64,000 bases of DNA from the NCBI GenBank assembly GCA_977006965.1, contig OZ345355.1, positions 1,798,001 to 1,862,000 of the forward strand. Reading direction: 5' to 3'. Within the stretch, counting starts at the first letter, position 1; every line of letters starts with the position of its first letter. Below are positions 1 through 10,300 of this stretch, piece by piece. A program made the translations under genes and the position numbers. The notes beneath the pieces were generated by a model. It was not told the origin of the DNA and searched no databases. It saw only the letters and a list, made by a program, of their open reading frames with translations. This DNA comes from Phymatolithon calcareum. Taxonomy: Eukaryota > Rhodophyta > Florideophyceae > Hapalidiales.

Positions 1-840
1 TAGTGAAAACCTAAATAAACGCGGAATCAATCGAAATGTCTGAACATTCAAGCATCGCGGTCAGGATCGCTGCGTAAAATGTGAACGGGGCGTCATTCTG
101 TACATAAATTGAGTTCCACTTTCAATAAAGGTGTCTCGCCAATTTAATTCGAAGTTTGGTGCTCGCTTGACAGATGTCTCTGCGGGGCGCGTAACGAAAA
201 CCTTGCGGACCGGTTTTTGACGTGAGATCTCTAAGGGCCTCATGATTCTTCGCTCGAATAATCATGCTAGGGTCTCTCTTCTGTCTTTCCACTTTACAAA
301 ACGGCAACTCTGCTCATTTTGTGCTCCTTTTTCAGAAGCTGCGGGAATAGGCGACCTAAATTCCGGTATAGTTCCAGCAAACTGGAAGCACGCAATAAGA
401 TTCTAGCTGCCACAGAGCTGGAAGGTGATCGGAAATCTACATAAGCAGTTTCGCCCCGTAGTTTTAGTGGAGCAGCATCGCATCGCAGAGTGTGCATACG
501 TTTCCAAGGGAAAACCAAACTTTTACCTTTGAAAAAAGAAGAAAAACTTGCATTACATAATCCAAGAAAGCACTTAAAGAGCTTTTGCTAATCAGCAAGA
601 CCACGATCGAGTGCATGGAAAACGAAGAAGGACTGCCCTGAAATTAAGATACGAGAAGTTTCGTAGATGTCCCTCAGGACACGAAGCCTAATAGCGGGAA
701 CTCCAGCAGTGAACCCATAAGAACACCTCATAGAAGTTAGGACGATCTAGATTTCAAACTTTCCCCACCGCCTATGGCAACCATTAGGTTTGAGCGGTCT
801 ACGCTCTGAAAGGTAGCAACTGAGGATGCCTTGCCTGTAT
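1..840. other. No recognisable gene; unassigned leader sequence
   Basis: No family was recognised on either strand. Short open frames on the minus strand (about 122-307 and 294-518) lie in different frames and could be remnants of one decayed coding stretch, but no motif supports a function. This stretch has no visible counterpart in block II, whose homology begins near 31414 (equivalent to about 845 here). Confidence 0.4.
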
Positions 841-898
841 ATTCGTAAATCTGTTAGGTTTTTAAATAAACTTCAATTGAAAGAAAAAGCTACATAAT

Positions 899-1254
899 GC
901 TGCAAAGAAGTGGATATAACACCGTAAAGATACAATCAGATACTTGGCTCCCATTTTATCTTGGTCCGACCTAGTGTCGGCTTTTATACCCACTTGCTAC
1001 ACCCTGAGCGTTCAGGATTCGTGCAAGGATGGTACACGTAATTACTAAATTGGGGAACATGAATAAATCCGTGTCATCCCCATATGGTTCCGCGACGCAT
1101 AACAGCAGTATTAGGAGACCACGACAAACTTCAAGAATAGACACGAAACAGAAGGACTCCATAGTCGTGAGAGAACATCACACAAAATACATGCTGCTGC
1201 TCGGCAGCATCATAAGCACCCAACTTGGTCTGCTTGCTTGTGTGATTTCACAAC
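899..1254. repeat. Insertion or indel present in block I only
   Basis: Block II (about 31470) runs straight from the sequence before position 899 to the sequence after 1261. The segment is flanked by a 7-bp repeat ACATAAT (892-898 and 1255-1261), which suggests an insertion, but no terminal inverted repeat is visible. A 90-codon open frame (1029-1301) crosses its right edge and has no recognisable domain. A deletion in block II between the two short repeats would give the same picture. Confidence 0.4.
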
Positions 1255-1298
1255 ACATAATCCAGAAGCAGACACTTGGTGCAGGCCAATATAATTCG

Positions 1299-1400
1299 TA
1301 ATTAAGTGGATTAATTGAGAAGGTACTGTACTATGTGTCGCAACGTGAGGAAAGTCGGCGCCTTTCTTAGTATTCTACTACACTCGAAATTTCAGTCGCC
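1299..1400 (-). repeat. S2 retroposon 3' end (high-copy family)
   Basis: A conserved stretch read on the minus strand ends in GGTACCTTCTCAATAAATCC or close variants, after a GC-richer body related to GCCGACTTGCCTCAAG. Related copies are near 4193 (-), 20618 (+), 32324 (-), 35411 (-), 43590 (+), 53785 (-), 56436 (-) and 60345 (-). The AATAAA-type hexamer at the end points to a retroposed 3' end. I cannot tell whether it belongs to a SINE or to the tail of a LINE. Confidence 0.5.
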
Positions 1401-1486
1401 TTAATCAGAATCACGTAGTATCTCGTCAATGGCTCGGGCCTCGTTGGTCTCCTCTGAAGGGTTCCACGTAGAGGGCTGACATCCAT

Positions 1487-2384
1487 TTATTCATTCATTT
1501 TGCGAATTTCCCTTGTGGGGCTAGCAACGTCTTGAGGGTCTAAGCTTCTTCCATTATAATCTGTTTGCTGCGAGTTTGACTGCTGCTTGCACGTCGAGAT
1601 CCAGGACGTCGCCAAAGATTGACTCTGAGATTGGACGGACGCAGTGAAATGGCACTTGACGAACCAAGCGACTTTCGTCCATCCTAAGGATGCGTCCAAG
1701 CCAGCTCCATCGTATGTCTCTGGCGTACAATACGACATCGATAGTGGGGTCTTCCCGATATTCTGGACAACATCTTGGCGCCTGTGCCTCTGAGTTTTTT
1801 CCGAACATTTTCGGTTAGCTTCCATGATTCGCAACCGTAGAGGAGAATTGATAGGACAGAGGAGCACAGGATACGTAATCGGAGATCCTGGGATAGGATC
1901 CTATCCGTAAGAATCCGTTTGAATTCTTGGAAGCGAGACCAGGCTATTGCAACGCGGTGATTATCGGGTCTCCAATGGCGGACTGTAGTGCTCCCAGATA
2001 CTTGAAGTTTCTGATGTTTTCCAAGTCTGCTCTTCCCACGCAAAACGGAATGCTGCTCAGGCTCTAAAGCTGTCTGTGCAGCAATCCGTTTTAAGTCCTT
2101 GACAAGGGTTTGTCTGATGCGACCTTTGTACGTGGCAGGTCTGAAAGACACCAGTCCTCTCGTGTTAGGCAGAGTGGTTCACGCGGTTCCCCGTCGAAAT
2201 ATTCATCTGATACGTGCATCCTTTTCCTCTCGTTAACTCGGACCACGGTGCTCAAGTGCCATTCAAATCGGACGAGATCATCCCATTTCTCTCGAGGCAC
2301 CTCACAGCATCGGCGATTCCAAGTCTTTTTACCGCGCCACTGTAAGGGAAAGATGCCGGCAAGATCTCTTTCAGCGCTTTGCAT
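1487..2384 (-). pseudogene. LINE family L1 remnant: RT thumb and C-terminal end
   Basis: Read on the minus strand, 2151-1684 encodes the region after the reverse-transcriptase palm, with AWSRFQEFKRIL, then LYGCESWKLTENVRKKL. After a frameshift, 1808-1554 continues with RWSWLGRILRMDESRLV. The order YGCESW...KKL...RWxWLGxxLRM is typical of RTE/CR1-like non-LTR retrotransposons. The preceding reading (2384-2091) may be the same element in another frame. The catalytic palm is absent and frames are broken, so it is dead. A second copy lies at 32897-33770. Confidence 0.75.
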
Positions 2385-2668
2385 TGCCTATCGCTTCCAG
2401 GTCCAGGTCAGCATTGGTACGAAAATCACCAGCATGAGACGCATCAATTATTCGGGTTTACAATCGAATTCCCAAACTGAGTCTTCAGCTAGATGTCTAC
2501 AGCTTGCGAGGGCATTTGAGAACGAAGAATAAGGATCTTCTTGTATGGCTTTTGTTCAAGTTTGGCTACCGTCTCGGATGGAGCAATCTATTTTTGCTTC
2601 GGCAACAGCCAGAACTCACGAAGAAAATAATAGTTATCCTAATAAGAATAGCCAGCAGACAATAATCT

Positions 2669-2883
2669 CCTAACGCAACCACAGATGAATGATAGAACAG
2701 AAGAGGAAGTGAAACAAGCGATGGACAAATTAATGATGCTAGAAAGATGGTGTGATGATGGAGGCGATATGCTGTAGTCTTCCCTAAAGGAGTTACAGCG
2801 CAATGCGAAGCTTCTCTGGTGTCGGCGTGCACCGGCGTTGAGGGCTTCTAAAATAAAAACCAACAATTTCTCCCCCCCCCCTC
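2669..2883 (+). mobile_element. 5'-truncated LINE family L2 insertion with poly(C) tail (block I)
   Basis: A 215-bp insertion flanked by a 12-bp imperfect TSD (AGACAATAATCT at 2657-2668, AGACAAAGATCT at 2884-2895). It ends in TAAAATAAAAAC followed by a run of C. The block II copy is at 34052-34260. Block III has the empty site near 57200. The same 3' end closes longer L2 copies at 52620-53215 and 58270-59300, so this is the truncated tail of that LINE. It was inserted after block III split off but before blocks I and II separated. Confidence 0.8.
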
Positions 2884-2895
2884 AGACAAAGATCT

Positions 2896-3312
2896 ACCAC
2901 GGAACCCTATCCTTCTCTGTTGACGACCCGTCCAATACACGATCCTCAGACAATGCAGGGTTACCAGCATCAACCGCCGCACACTGCACGCGTGCGCTTC
3001 CAATTCCGACAGTGATCGTTGGTGTTTGGGCGCGGCGAGCTACGAGCTGATTGCCGCGCTCCACAGATACGGTTTGCCAACGTGATGGATCTGAATGAGG
3101 TCCCACAGATAAGAATCGAGCAACGGATCTCTAAGATCTTGTCACCGTGGCTGCACGGTATCTGCGTGTGATTGTCATTTTGGTGGCCATACTCGGAAAT
3201 GGCGCAGTTGATGCCGCAGATCAGTTCGCGCTGCAAGACTATACACGCGAGCAATAGGTAAGAATTGGATTTCTCTTTAATTGAAGCCCCCTTTTTATTC
3301 ATCGTTACACAT
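2896..3312. other. Conserved stretch shared by all three blocks, no gene assigned
   Basis: This stretch recurs at 34273-34690 and about 57210-57600. Frame-consistent peptide similarity among copies (for example DLNEIPQIRIEQ in the 57316-57498 reading) hints at a decayed coding sequence on the plus strand, but stops interrupt all copies and I recognise no family. Confidence 0.35.
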
Positions 3313-3412
3313 GAGAGACTTTCCGTTGCGCTACAATCCATCGTTTACGTTCTCATTTAAATATTTAAATGAAAACGTAAGCGAAGGATTGTAGCGCAAC
3401 GAAAAGTCTCTC
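3313..3412. repeat. 100-bp near-perfect palindrome
   Basis: Two 50-bp arms (3313-3362 and 3363-3412) are reverse complements with about four mismatches and no spacer, centred on AAATATTT. Block II (34686-34740) has only the left arm. The right arm belongs to an inverted copy of the local sequence that also occurs at about 13435-13500 and 37790-37860. Confidence 0.85.
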
Positions 3413-3844
3413 AGGTGCAATGATAATTGACAAAGGGAGCTTCAATAAAACAGAAATCCATCCATCCATTTAAATATTTATTTTCGGGCATTTTCTTTGG
3501 ACAGTATCAACTGCCATTTCCAGCATTTCTTTTTGAATATCGGAAAGTCGTTGTGCAATAGGTAAGGGCACAAATTTTTTTAGAGTGAACAGCTCAGAAA
3601 TTTTGCTGAGTAGCGTTTTCGTTCGGGTGAGCGCCGTGCGAAGCCTGCGTGGATGTGGCTAAGGTAAGATGAGAAGTTCATTGGAACCGTTTCGTTCGAG
3701 GGACAGAAAATGTTTCTCGGCATGAGATTGGATCAGTACTGCGGCTATCGAGCCAACATCACTGTCATTAACCTTGCACTCACGACCGTAGGAGTGAAAA
3801 GCGGTGAGGAAACAGCTGTGCTCTGGCTTCTTCAAAGTTGGCAT

Positions 3845-4165
3845 CGCCACCTGTGGTATAGTCGACGGAGGCAGTTCTACGACTATTAGTCGTAGAACTG
3901 CCTCCGCGCACCTGTGTGCATATTTCGGTATGATACATGCAGGAATGTTGAGGTCGCCGGTTCGAGTCCTGTCACAAGCAGGAATTGAATTAACGTTCCG
4001 CAAAGGGCACACGGATGTCGCCGTGGAGTGGTGTGCAGCAGTACTAGCGCGAAGCAGATGCGCGAGTACCAGGAATGGATCCATATCAGGAACGTTTAGA
4101 GGACCCCTAGATGTTGAATAACGTACACTTTGTGTAATTCGAATAACCTGCAATAAACAAACAAA
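3845..4165 (+). mobile_element. tRNA-derived SINE T2 (block I copy), with internal palindrome
   Basis: The element is flanked by a 12-bp TSD CAAAGTTGGCAT (3833-3844 and 4166-4177). It begins with an A-box-like CTGTGGTATAGTCG, has a B-box GGTTCGAGTCC near 3959, and ends in CAATAAACAAACAAAC, an AAAC-type tail. The A-box region is disrupted by an inverted duplication (3866-3906) that is absent from the block II copy at 35099-35390. A further 3' piece lies on the minus strand at about 59366-59465. Confidence 0.85.
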
Positions 4166-4179
4166 CAAAGTTGGCATAT

Positions 4180-4570
4180 AGTGTAATCGTAATTTCGTGG
4201 ATTTTGATTAGAAGGTACCATGTGTCCCAATTGAAGGCAAGTCGGCACCTTTCTTGCTTATCTACTGTATCCTATATTATTTTTCTTATTGGCTCTTGGC
4301 CTTGCTTTTTTATTCATTGCTGATTCTCTTTTCATTGATATTTGCTTTTCTATTATACTTGATTATTTGCGGGCAAAGACCTTCGTTCTTGCTCAAGTGG
4401 TTCCGCCTTGATTCCTCACCTCAGCGCTGATCTATTCTGTCGAAGCTTATATTGCAAATTTGAGCGGCTTTTGCGAGCATGTTCCTCAATTTTGGTCCTT
4501 CCTCCGTATATTGAAATCTTGAGCTGTATTTTTTTTAATATCGCTATGACGCGACTTCGATACTTGAATA
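4180..4570. other. AT-rich intergenic stretch with an S2 piece
   Basis: An S2-like sequence lies at about 4193-4260. The rest is T-rich and conserved in block II (35403-35760) with small indels. I see no coding signal, RNA gene or paired termini. Confidence 0.4.
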
Positions 4571-4659
4571 ATCTCGATTTCTAAATATCAAGGTAGCTCA
4601 CATTGCCTATAGAAAAATCGAGGATTGACTGTGTGCCGTGGCTGCAACCTGAAATCACA

Positions 4660-4855
4660 GCGTGCCACAGGACAGGAGAGTAAAATTTCCCCCTCGAGGT
4701 CCCGAAGGAGACCAGATGTGGGAATCGTGTTACACCAACAAGAAAAGAAAACTGTCATAGACAGAATCCAGCCAATATCTCTCGGCACTAGGAAAGTTTC
4801 CCCAAGCGTCAACAGATGCGTTCGTAACGTTTAAATAAAATGTATCTTTCTTCTT
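4660..4855 (+). repeat. S1 retroposon copy (block I)
   Basis: This copy shows the S1 order: a GGAGACCAGA stretch, GTTACACCAACAAGAAAAG, ACAGAATCCAGCC, CCCCAAGCGTCA, GTTTAAATAAAATGTA, then a TTCTTC tail. The block II counterpart is at about 35865-36060. Minus-strand copies occur near 19590, 22190, 42555, 45530, 54285, 60010 and 60371. No coding potential. The complete copy at 60371-60540 shows that the family ends in (TTC)n and makes long TSDs. Confidence 0.75.
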
Positions 4856-4929
4856 CCTTGTCGGGATCGCAAGGCAGTGCTTTATTGGTGAATTATCTGG
4901 GCCGGACTATTATGGTCACTGACCCAAGT

Positions 4930-5480
4930 GCACTATTTTGTTATCAGAACGCGAAAGCAGCCCGATGCAACTGGCAGGGGGGCGTGTCGAAGTCCGCCCC
5001 AGCGCGCAATACCTCGGGATTACCATCACAGCAACGGGGCCGACGAACGAGACAACGCAAAGAGTCGCCGCGGCATGGAGCCGCTTCAAAGAATTGCAGG
5101 TAGTCGGCGTAAACAGGAAAGGTTTGCACGCGCGGTGAGCTATTCGACAGTTTCACTCATTTCTCCAACCTACGTATGAATACTGCTTCCACCTGGTACC
5201 GCTGAGTGCGAACACTATTGGGAAAATACATCAGCTGGAGGCGGCAGTAGTTGGCCAGATAACTGGTCACAGCGGATTAGGAAACTGCTCGGGATGGCGG
5301 ACATCACAGCACGCCGAGAAGTCCTCGCCAAGCAACTCTTTGAATGCCTGGGCTGCCTTGTGAAAGTCGAAATAGTGGAGCCCCGCACGGCAGACAAGTG
5401 GCAGGCAATCAGCGACCGCGAGGCACTGCAAGGATCGTCACTAGAGCCCGCGAAGGGAACTAGTGACGATCCTTGAGAAC
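4930..5480 (+). pseudogene. LINE family L3 remnant: RT thumb
   Basis: The reading from 4938 contains SAQYLGITIT followed by RVAAAWSRFKEL, a typical post-palm thumb signature of non-LTR reverse transcriptases. In-frame stops follow, then LQPTYEYCFHLVPL and, in another frame, KLLGMADITARREVLAKQL (5294-5476). Frames are broken. It differs from L1 in sequence and lies on the opposite strand. The block II copy is at 36130-36680. Confidence 0.65.
5429..5475. repeat. 16-bp stem hairpin at the end of the L3 remnant
   Basis: CAAGGATCGTCACTAG (5429-5444) is the exact reverse complement of 5460-5475, with a 15-nt loop. The block II copy (about 36631-36677) has one mismatch in the stem. It could be an inverted duplication created during replication or the 3' structure of the retroelement. 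Confidence 0.7.
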
Positions 5481-5887
5481 TTGACTGACCACTGGCCACG
5501 CCCTCAGAGGTGGAGACCAGTAGCACCGCAAAGCGTCTCATCCAGGAATCCTGGAATTAATTTGGCCTGACAGTAGCCGAACAAGTAGAGATTGCCGTAA
5601 CGACAGCAGGTATGATACACGCAGCTACTGTATAAACCTTCTAGAATGGAAGGTTTCCAACTGGTACCGAGCACCTCAATAAAATGAAAAATTTCGTTGA
5701 ATTATCTTCTACTAATATTACAGCAGTGTCGGACAGCTGTCTTTTTCGCTTGATAGCTGAGATTATGATAGATTTTGATTTGATTGTTGTTTTGGGTTTC
5801 TATGATTGTACCACTAGGGTTACATAGAACCCTCTTTAATGTTAGTTGTAATTCGCCCAATTGGACCGTTTGGGACTCTGTTGACAG

Positions 5888-6197
5888 TGTCTTGGGTCAC
5901 TGTCAATACTACATCAACACGGTACATGATTGTTCCGATGTATGATGGTTTTCCCAAGGTGACACTTTACGGACACACTCCTAAGCACTATTCAACTGAT
6001 ACTAGTTTTACCGTTTCACATCATGGGTAGCACATGACTTGTGACTACCGAGTGCTGCAATTAGGCAGCACTCCTTTTCTCTACATAAGGCCTTGCCGAA
6101 GTTCTGACTAGCAGACTCGGCAGGGAAGAAGTAAAGGACAGGGTCACAAAAGACCTTGTTTTTCATCCCGACCATTTTTCACGGTTTTTGACCGACA
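5888..6197 (+). repeat. 5' LTR of the copia element
   Basis: 310 bp, bounded by TGTCTTGGG and GACCGACA. A TATA-like TCTACATAAGG lies at about 6078-6088 and would place a transcript start near 6110-6120. It differs from the 3' LTR at two positions (a T/A in the AAGCACTATTC stretch and a G/A in TTCACGGTT). The sequence immediately downstream (6198 onward, TTTGCAAATCAAAG) should hold the primer-binding site; I cannot match it to a tRNA by eye. Confidence 0.95.
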
Positions 6198-6670
6198 TTT
6201 GCAAATCAAAGTCGAACGCCGTAACTATCCCGAAAAAAAAAAACAACCCGTCATTCATCTCCAGCCCCATCGTACCTCATCCATCCATCCACCGAATTCA
6301 ACCGCCGCCGTTACCGCCGTTTTGAAAACCGCTTTCACCGCCGTTTGGAAACCGCCGTTTGGAAACCGCCGTATTCACCGCCGCATTCGGATCCGATCTC
6401 GTGTCTGTCTCTCAACAGTGAGTACTTTATCTCTTTGACGATCAATTTTGAAGAAATCCATTTTTTTATTGAAATTCTATTTCTCTAAAAATCTCTGACT
6501 TCCGAAAAAAGAAAATTCTAACGATCTTATTCGTTGTTTTTTTCTTTTTTCGCTGACAAAAAGTGAATCATCAATTGGATAATAATAATCCTAACTAATC
6601 ACCGTCGTCGTTCACTGGCTGTACTTCAACCGCCACCCACGGCTTCAGTCATATATCGGCTGATCATACC
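6198..6670 (+). other. Copia 5' untranslated leader with CCGCCG-type short repeats
   Basis: The leader lies between the 5' LTR and the first ORF. At about 6300-6385 it carries degenerate direct repeats of the form ACCGCCGTTTGGAA (five or six units). The rest is T-rich. A role in packaging or translation is possible but not shown by the sequence. Confidence 0.6.
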
Positions 6671-7216
6671 GTGACGTCATCTCCCGGTCCGGAAATTATT
6701 TCGGATAATTCGTCACGCGCCAGCAGCCCTTCGACCAATCACAGGGCTCCTTCCGGAATTAGTGTGTCATCACACAGCGCCACACCAACGGTCCAGTATC
6801 GTATCCCAAGGACCACAAGCACTGCCATTTCGAAGCAGGCCCTGCGAAACCGGACCAAACGGGCCAAGTCTCTGCGTCACAAGCAAGCCTCCGACAGGCG
6901 TACAGGACCGACTCAACCGGCTGTACCCTCCTCTAGCAAGTACCGTCTTGCGTGGCAGCGTGACACAGAACGTAACGTACGCAACACACGTTACATATTC
7001 ACCACCTTTTTTTGTGTCGTGTGCCAACACCAAAGTGGCAATTCCGACGCAACTTTTAGGTCGCACCTAAAAGGAAAGAAGCACAAAAACAAAGTTTTTG
7101 CCCTTCACCCCAAAGGTTGTACTCTTTGTGGTGAGCGTCCGTTCAAAAATTCAAAAGAGCGGACTGATCATTTTGCATCCAACCGCCACAAAAGTAAGCT
7201 TGCTAAGTCTCGTTGA
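6671..7216 (+). CDS. Accessory ORF of the copia element with two U1-type C2H2 zinc fingers
   Basis: A 181-residue basic protein lies between the LTR and gag, in a different frame from gag-pol. The N-terminal 60 residues are rich in Ser, Thr and Pro; residues 60-85 are very basic. The C-terminus carries two fingers, C115-X2-C118-X13-H132-X5-H138 and C150-X2-C153-X13-H167-X5-H173. The five-residue His spacing is that of U1/matrin-type fingers, which bind RNA, often double-stranded, in known proteins. Standard copia elements have only gag-pol, so this ORF is unusual. It may bind element RNA or act as a second nucleocapsid; it could also be a captured host exon. The frame is intact. The start is the first ATG of the frame, 121 bp ahead of gag. 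Confidence 0.75.
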   Translation: MTSSPGPEIISDNSSRASSPSTNHRAPSGISVSSHSATPTVQYRIPRTTSTAISKQALRNRTKRAKSLRHKQASDRRTGPTQPAVPSSSKYRLAWQRDTERNVRNTRYIFTTFFCVVCQHQSGNSDATFRSHLKGKKHKNKVFALHPKGCTLCGERPFKNSKERTDHFASNRHKSKLAKSR

Positions 7217-7337
7217 TTAAATTTTTCTGCTTAACAGCATCGGCTCTCTCTAGCTGATAACTTTTCATCTTTTCATTAAATACATTTTTTTGTTGAAAAG
7301 ATCTGAAAGTTAGATTAATTTAACTATCTTAGCCAAT

Positions 7338-10300
7338 ATGTCTATAGCCGTAGACATGGAAACCAACGTTCCACAGTGGATACAGGAGGATGATAACACC
7401 AACTCCGCTGATACATCTATACGTCAGGCTATGATTCGATACTTGTATAGCACATCCCCAGCCACTGTGTTGGAGAGAACTCGCTGGACGGTCAGAATTG
7501 AACACCTTTGGGAATGCTCCAACACTTACGCATTTGCGTTGTATCAAATGCTATTAGCGAAAGGCGTAAACATCCCTCCCCCATCAGGCTCTGAGGCTGA
7601 AGAGGGTGTCAACGTGTTTCTCTGTAAGTTTTTGTTTCCTACGTTGTATGAACAACATATGCAACATCAAAATCCAAGATCCGCGACAATCAGCATCGCT
7701 ACATCTACTCCTCCTCCAGAACCCTCACGGTCCGAGCATTCAGCTGTTCGTCACTCCAATATGGTACCTCAACACCCCGCTGTTGCACAAGGACCGACTG
7801 GTAATGGATTACATGGTTTCGAGCCCTACCGATTTAATAGGGCGGCTCAAAATCAAGCTCGTGCGCAAGCTCAGACCACCGTCAATATAAGATATTCCGC
7901 TGGTAGTCTGCCTGACACCGTTGAGCAAACAAGACGTGAACATGTTGCTGTGCAGCAAGCGTTGCGGAATATGCCGACAACATACTCCAGGCTTCCGACA
8001 TCACTCCCCAGAGATACTCCTGCCTATCATCTCCCGGAGAGCCAATCTCTGAACGTCGTCCCAGCACTGTCCACAAATAACCAAGTAGTTGCATCTATGC
8101 CGCATACATTTAATGGACACTTGTCGCAAGGAAGTCGTTCATATGTCGGATCTCACTCCAGCAGAGTGACTCCACTACCTGCTTCGCGCCCCGCAAAAGG
8201 TAGACCTGGCGATATGGCCAAATACTACTCTGCCCGGGGCTCTCGATATTCTGGAAGAAATTCAGATTTGCACAGTCTATCGAGACACCAAGCGGCTTAT
8301 TACGCTCAAGCCCATCTATGTGGACTCAACGCTACAGAAGGACTCGAATGTCTCATGAATATGATAGAAACCCACTCTCTTGCCGGTCGTTTCTTTTACA
8401 ACGAGATATTCCAACAAGTTTCGACACTTGAAGAAGCTTTTCAAAAGCTCTTTAAATGGTCCTACAGTAGCTCAAACATGGCATCTAATCTAAGGGAATG
8501 GCTTAGTCTCAAAATCACCTCCTTTAAGACTGAGCTTGACACCTGGTCTGATGCAATGGGAAAACTTTACGAAAAATCCCTTCTACTGCAAGACCAGCTC
8601 GATGCTGTTCATCAACATCCCGTTCTCCTTCTCGAAGTTCTGGAATCTGCAATTAGCTCACAACCATTCTTCTTATTCATGGATCGAGCTAAAACAAGCG
8701 CAACTCCTGAAGAGTATTATAACGATTGCCTCTTGGCTATTCAGAAACAAGAGTTGCAGGACTCTAGAACAGCTACATCTCTCAACATGGACGTAGTCAA
8801 CCATACTCCGACTGGCCATTCTTCCTTCCAACAAGTGTATCCGTCAGATCCTTCTGATGCCGTAAGCTCATCATCTTCAAAGATTACGAAAGCCTTTTAT
8901 GCCAGAGCTGGAAGGCGATATGGAACGGATAATCGCATAAATAAGTATGCACGGAAAAATGGATTCCGAAACGGAGTTCGTATGTTGTGTCGTGGCTGCA
9001 GATCTGACTCCCACCTTATCAGAGAATGCCCCAAAGTCCAAAAAGCAACTCTGGTCAATCTTGTCTTTGAGCTCACGGAGGATCAGGACATCTCGTCATT
9101 GTCTGTCAACCAGATTCTCGATGTTGCTCAAGATCTCCCGGACAACGTATGGATAGCCATAACAAGTGACATCATGATTGTCGATCCCCAGCCTTCCATA
9201 TCCACCATGGCGGAAATCAAAAAATCGCATGACGAGCTAGATATTTCAAGAACCATGTACACAAGACTTGTGTCGTGGGCAGATCAACACGAGATTCTTT
9301 CTGAACATCAAACCAGTGATGTTATGATATCTGCCTTCACAGCATATCAAACGAATAAGGATCTAAATACTTCTACCGTCATGATCACTGCACCAAGCTC
9401 CAAGTCAGTATCAGACCTCAACAAAGCTGTTAACGACAAAGTTTTAAAAGGCATGCAGAATAATTCTGAGGAATTTGAAGGAGTAATGATTGACAATGGG
9501 GCAGCAAAATCTCCGACCGGACTCCCTGCCTACATACGGTACTGTGTTCATACTGCATCTCAACCTCACTTGCGCCCTTGCAATCGTGCTTTCCGAGGCA
9601 TAGGCCATGGTGTGACCCACGCTCTTGGTACTGCATCAATTTGTATGCCTCTAGGACCTGATGTATTCCTCACCTTTGACGTGGACGTTGTCGATCATGA
9701 TGTTCCTCTCATATTCGGTCTAGAACATCACAGAGCGCTTATGTGCAGCTCAAATGAGTTTGACAATACATTCACTCATCATCCGTCCGGTACTGTCGTC
9801 CCAGTAACCTTCGTTGAGGGTACCAAAGGAGCTGGTGGGCACCTTTACATAAAATGGACTGTGGATAACGTATTGTTTACGGAGCCCGAGTTAAAAAAGC
9901 TCCACAATCAATTCGGACATCCGTCAACTGACTCACTGGTCAACCTTCTAAAGAAGGCCTCTCCATCAAACGTCAACGCGAACGTTCGGAAAACGTTAGA
10001 GGACATCATTAAAAAGTGTTCTCCTTGCCAAACATGGGCTCCAAGAGCTTCTCGTTTTCGAGTCTCTCTTCCAGCTGACAAAATCTACTTCAACCATGAG
10101 ATTGAGGTCGACGTCTTCTTTATTAATGGTGATCCAGTCCTACACATCATTGACCGAGGCACCCGTTACTCCGTCGCAAAATTTATGATGAGACAAACAG
10201 CAGATTACACATGGAATCTGATCGTCGATTTTTGGATCACTGTTTTTACTGGATATCCTTCCATCATAGCCCACGATCAGGGAGAAAACTTTCTTTCCGA

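Noticed and set aside
1029-1301. 90-residue plus-strand ORF
   Set aside because: It spans the edge of the block-I-only segment, has no domain, and overlaps a minus-strand frame of similar length, so coding is unsupported.
3659-4177. 172-residue minus-strand reading containing RTRTGDL
   Set aside because: RTRTGDL is the antisense translation of the tRNA B box of SINE T2; the reading covers the SINE and its flank and is not a gene.
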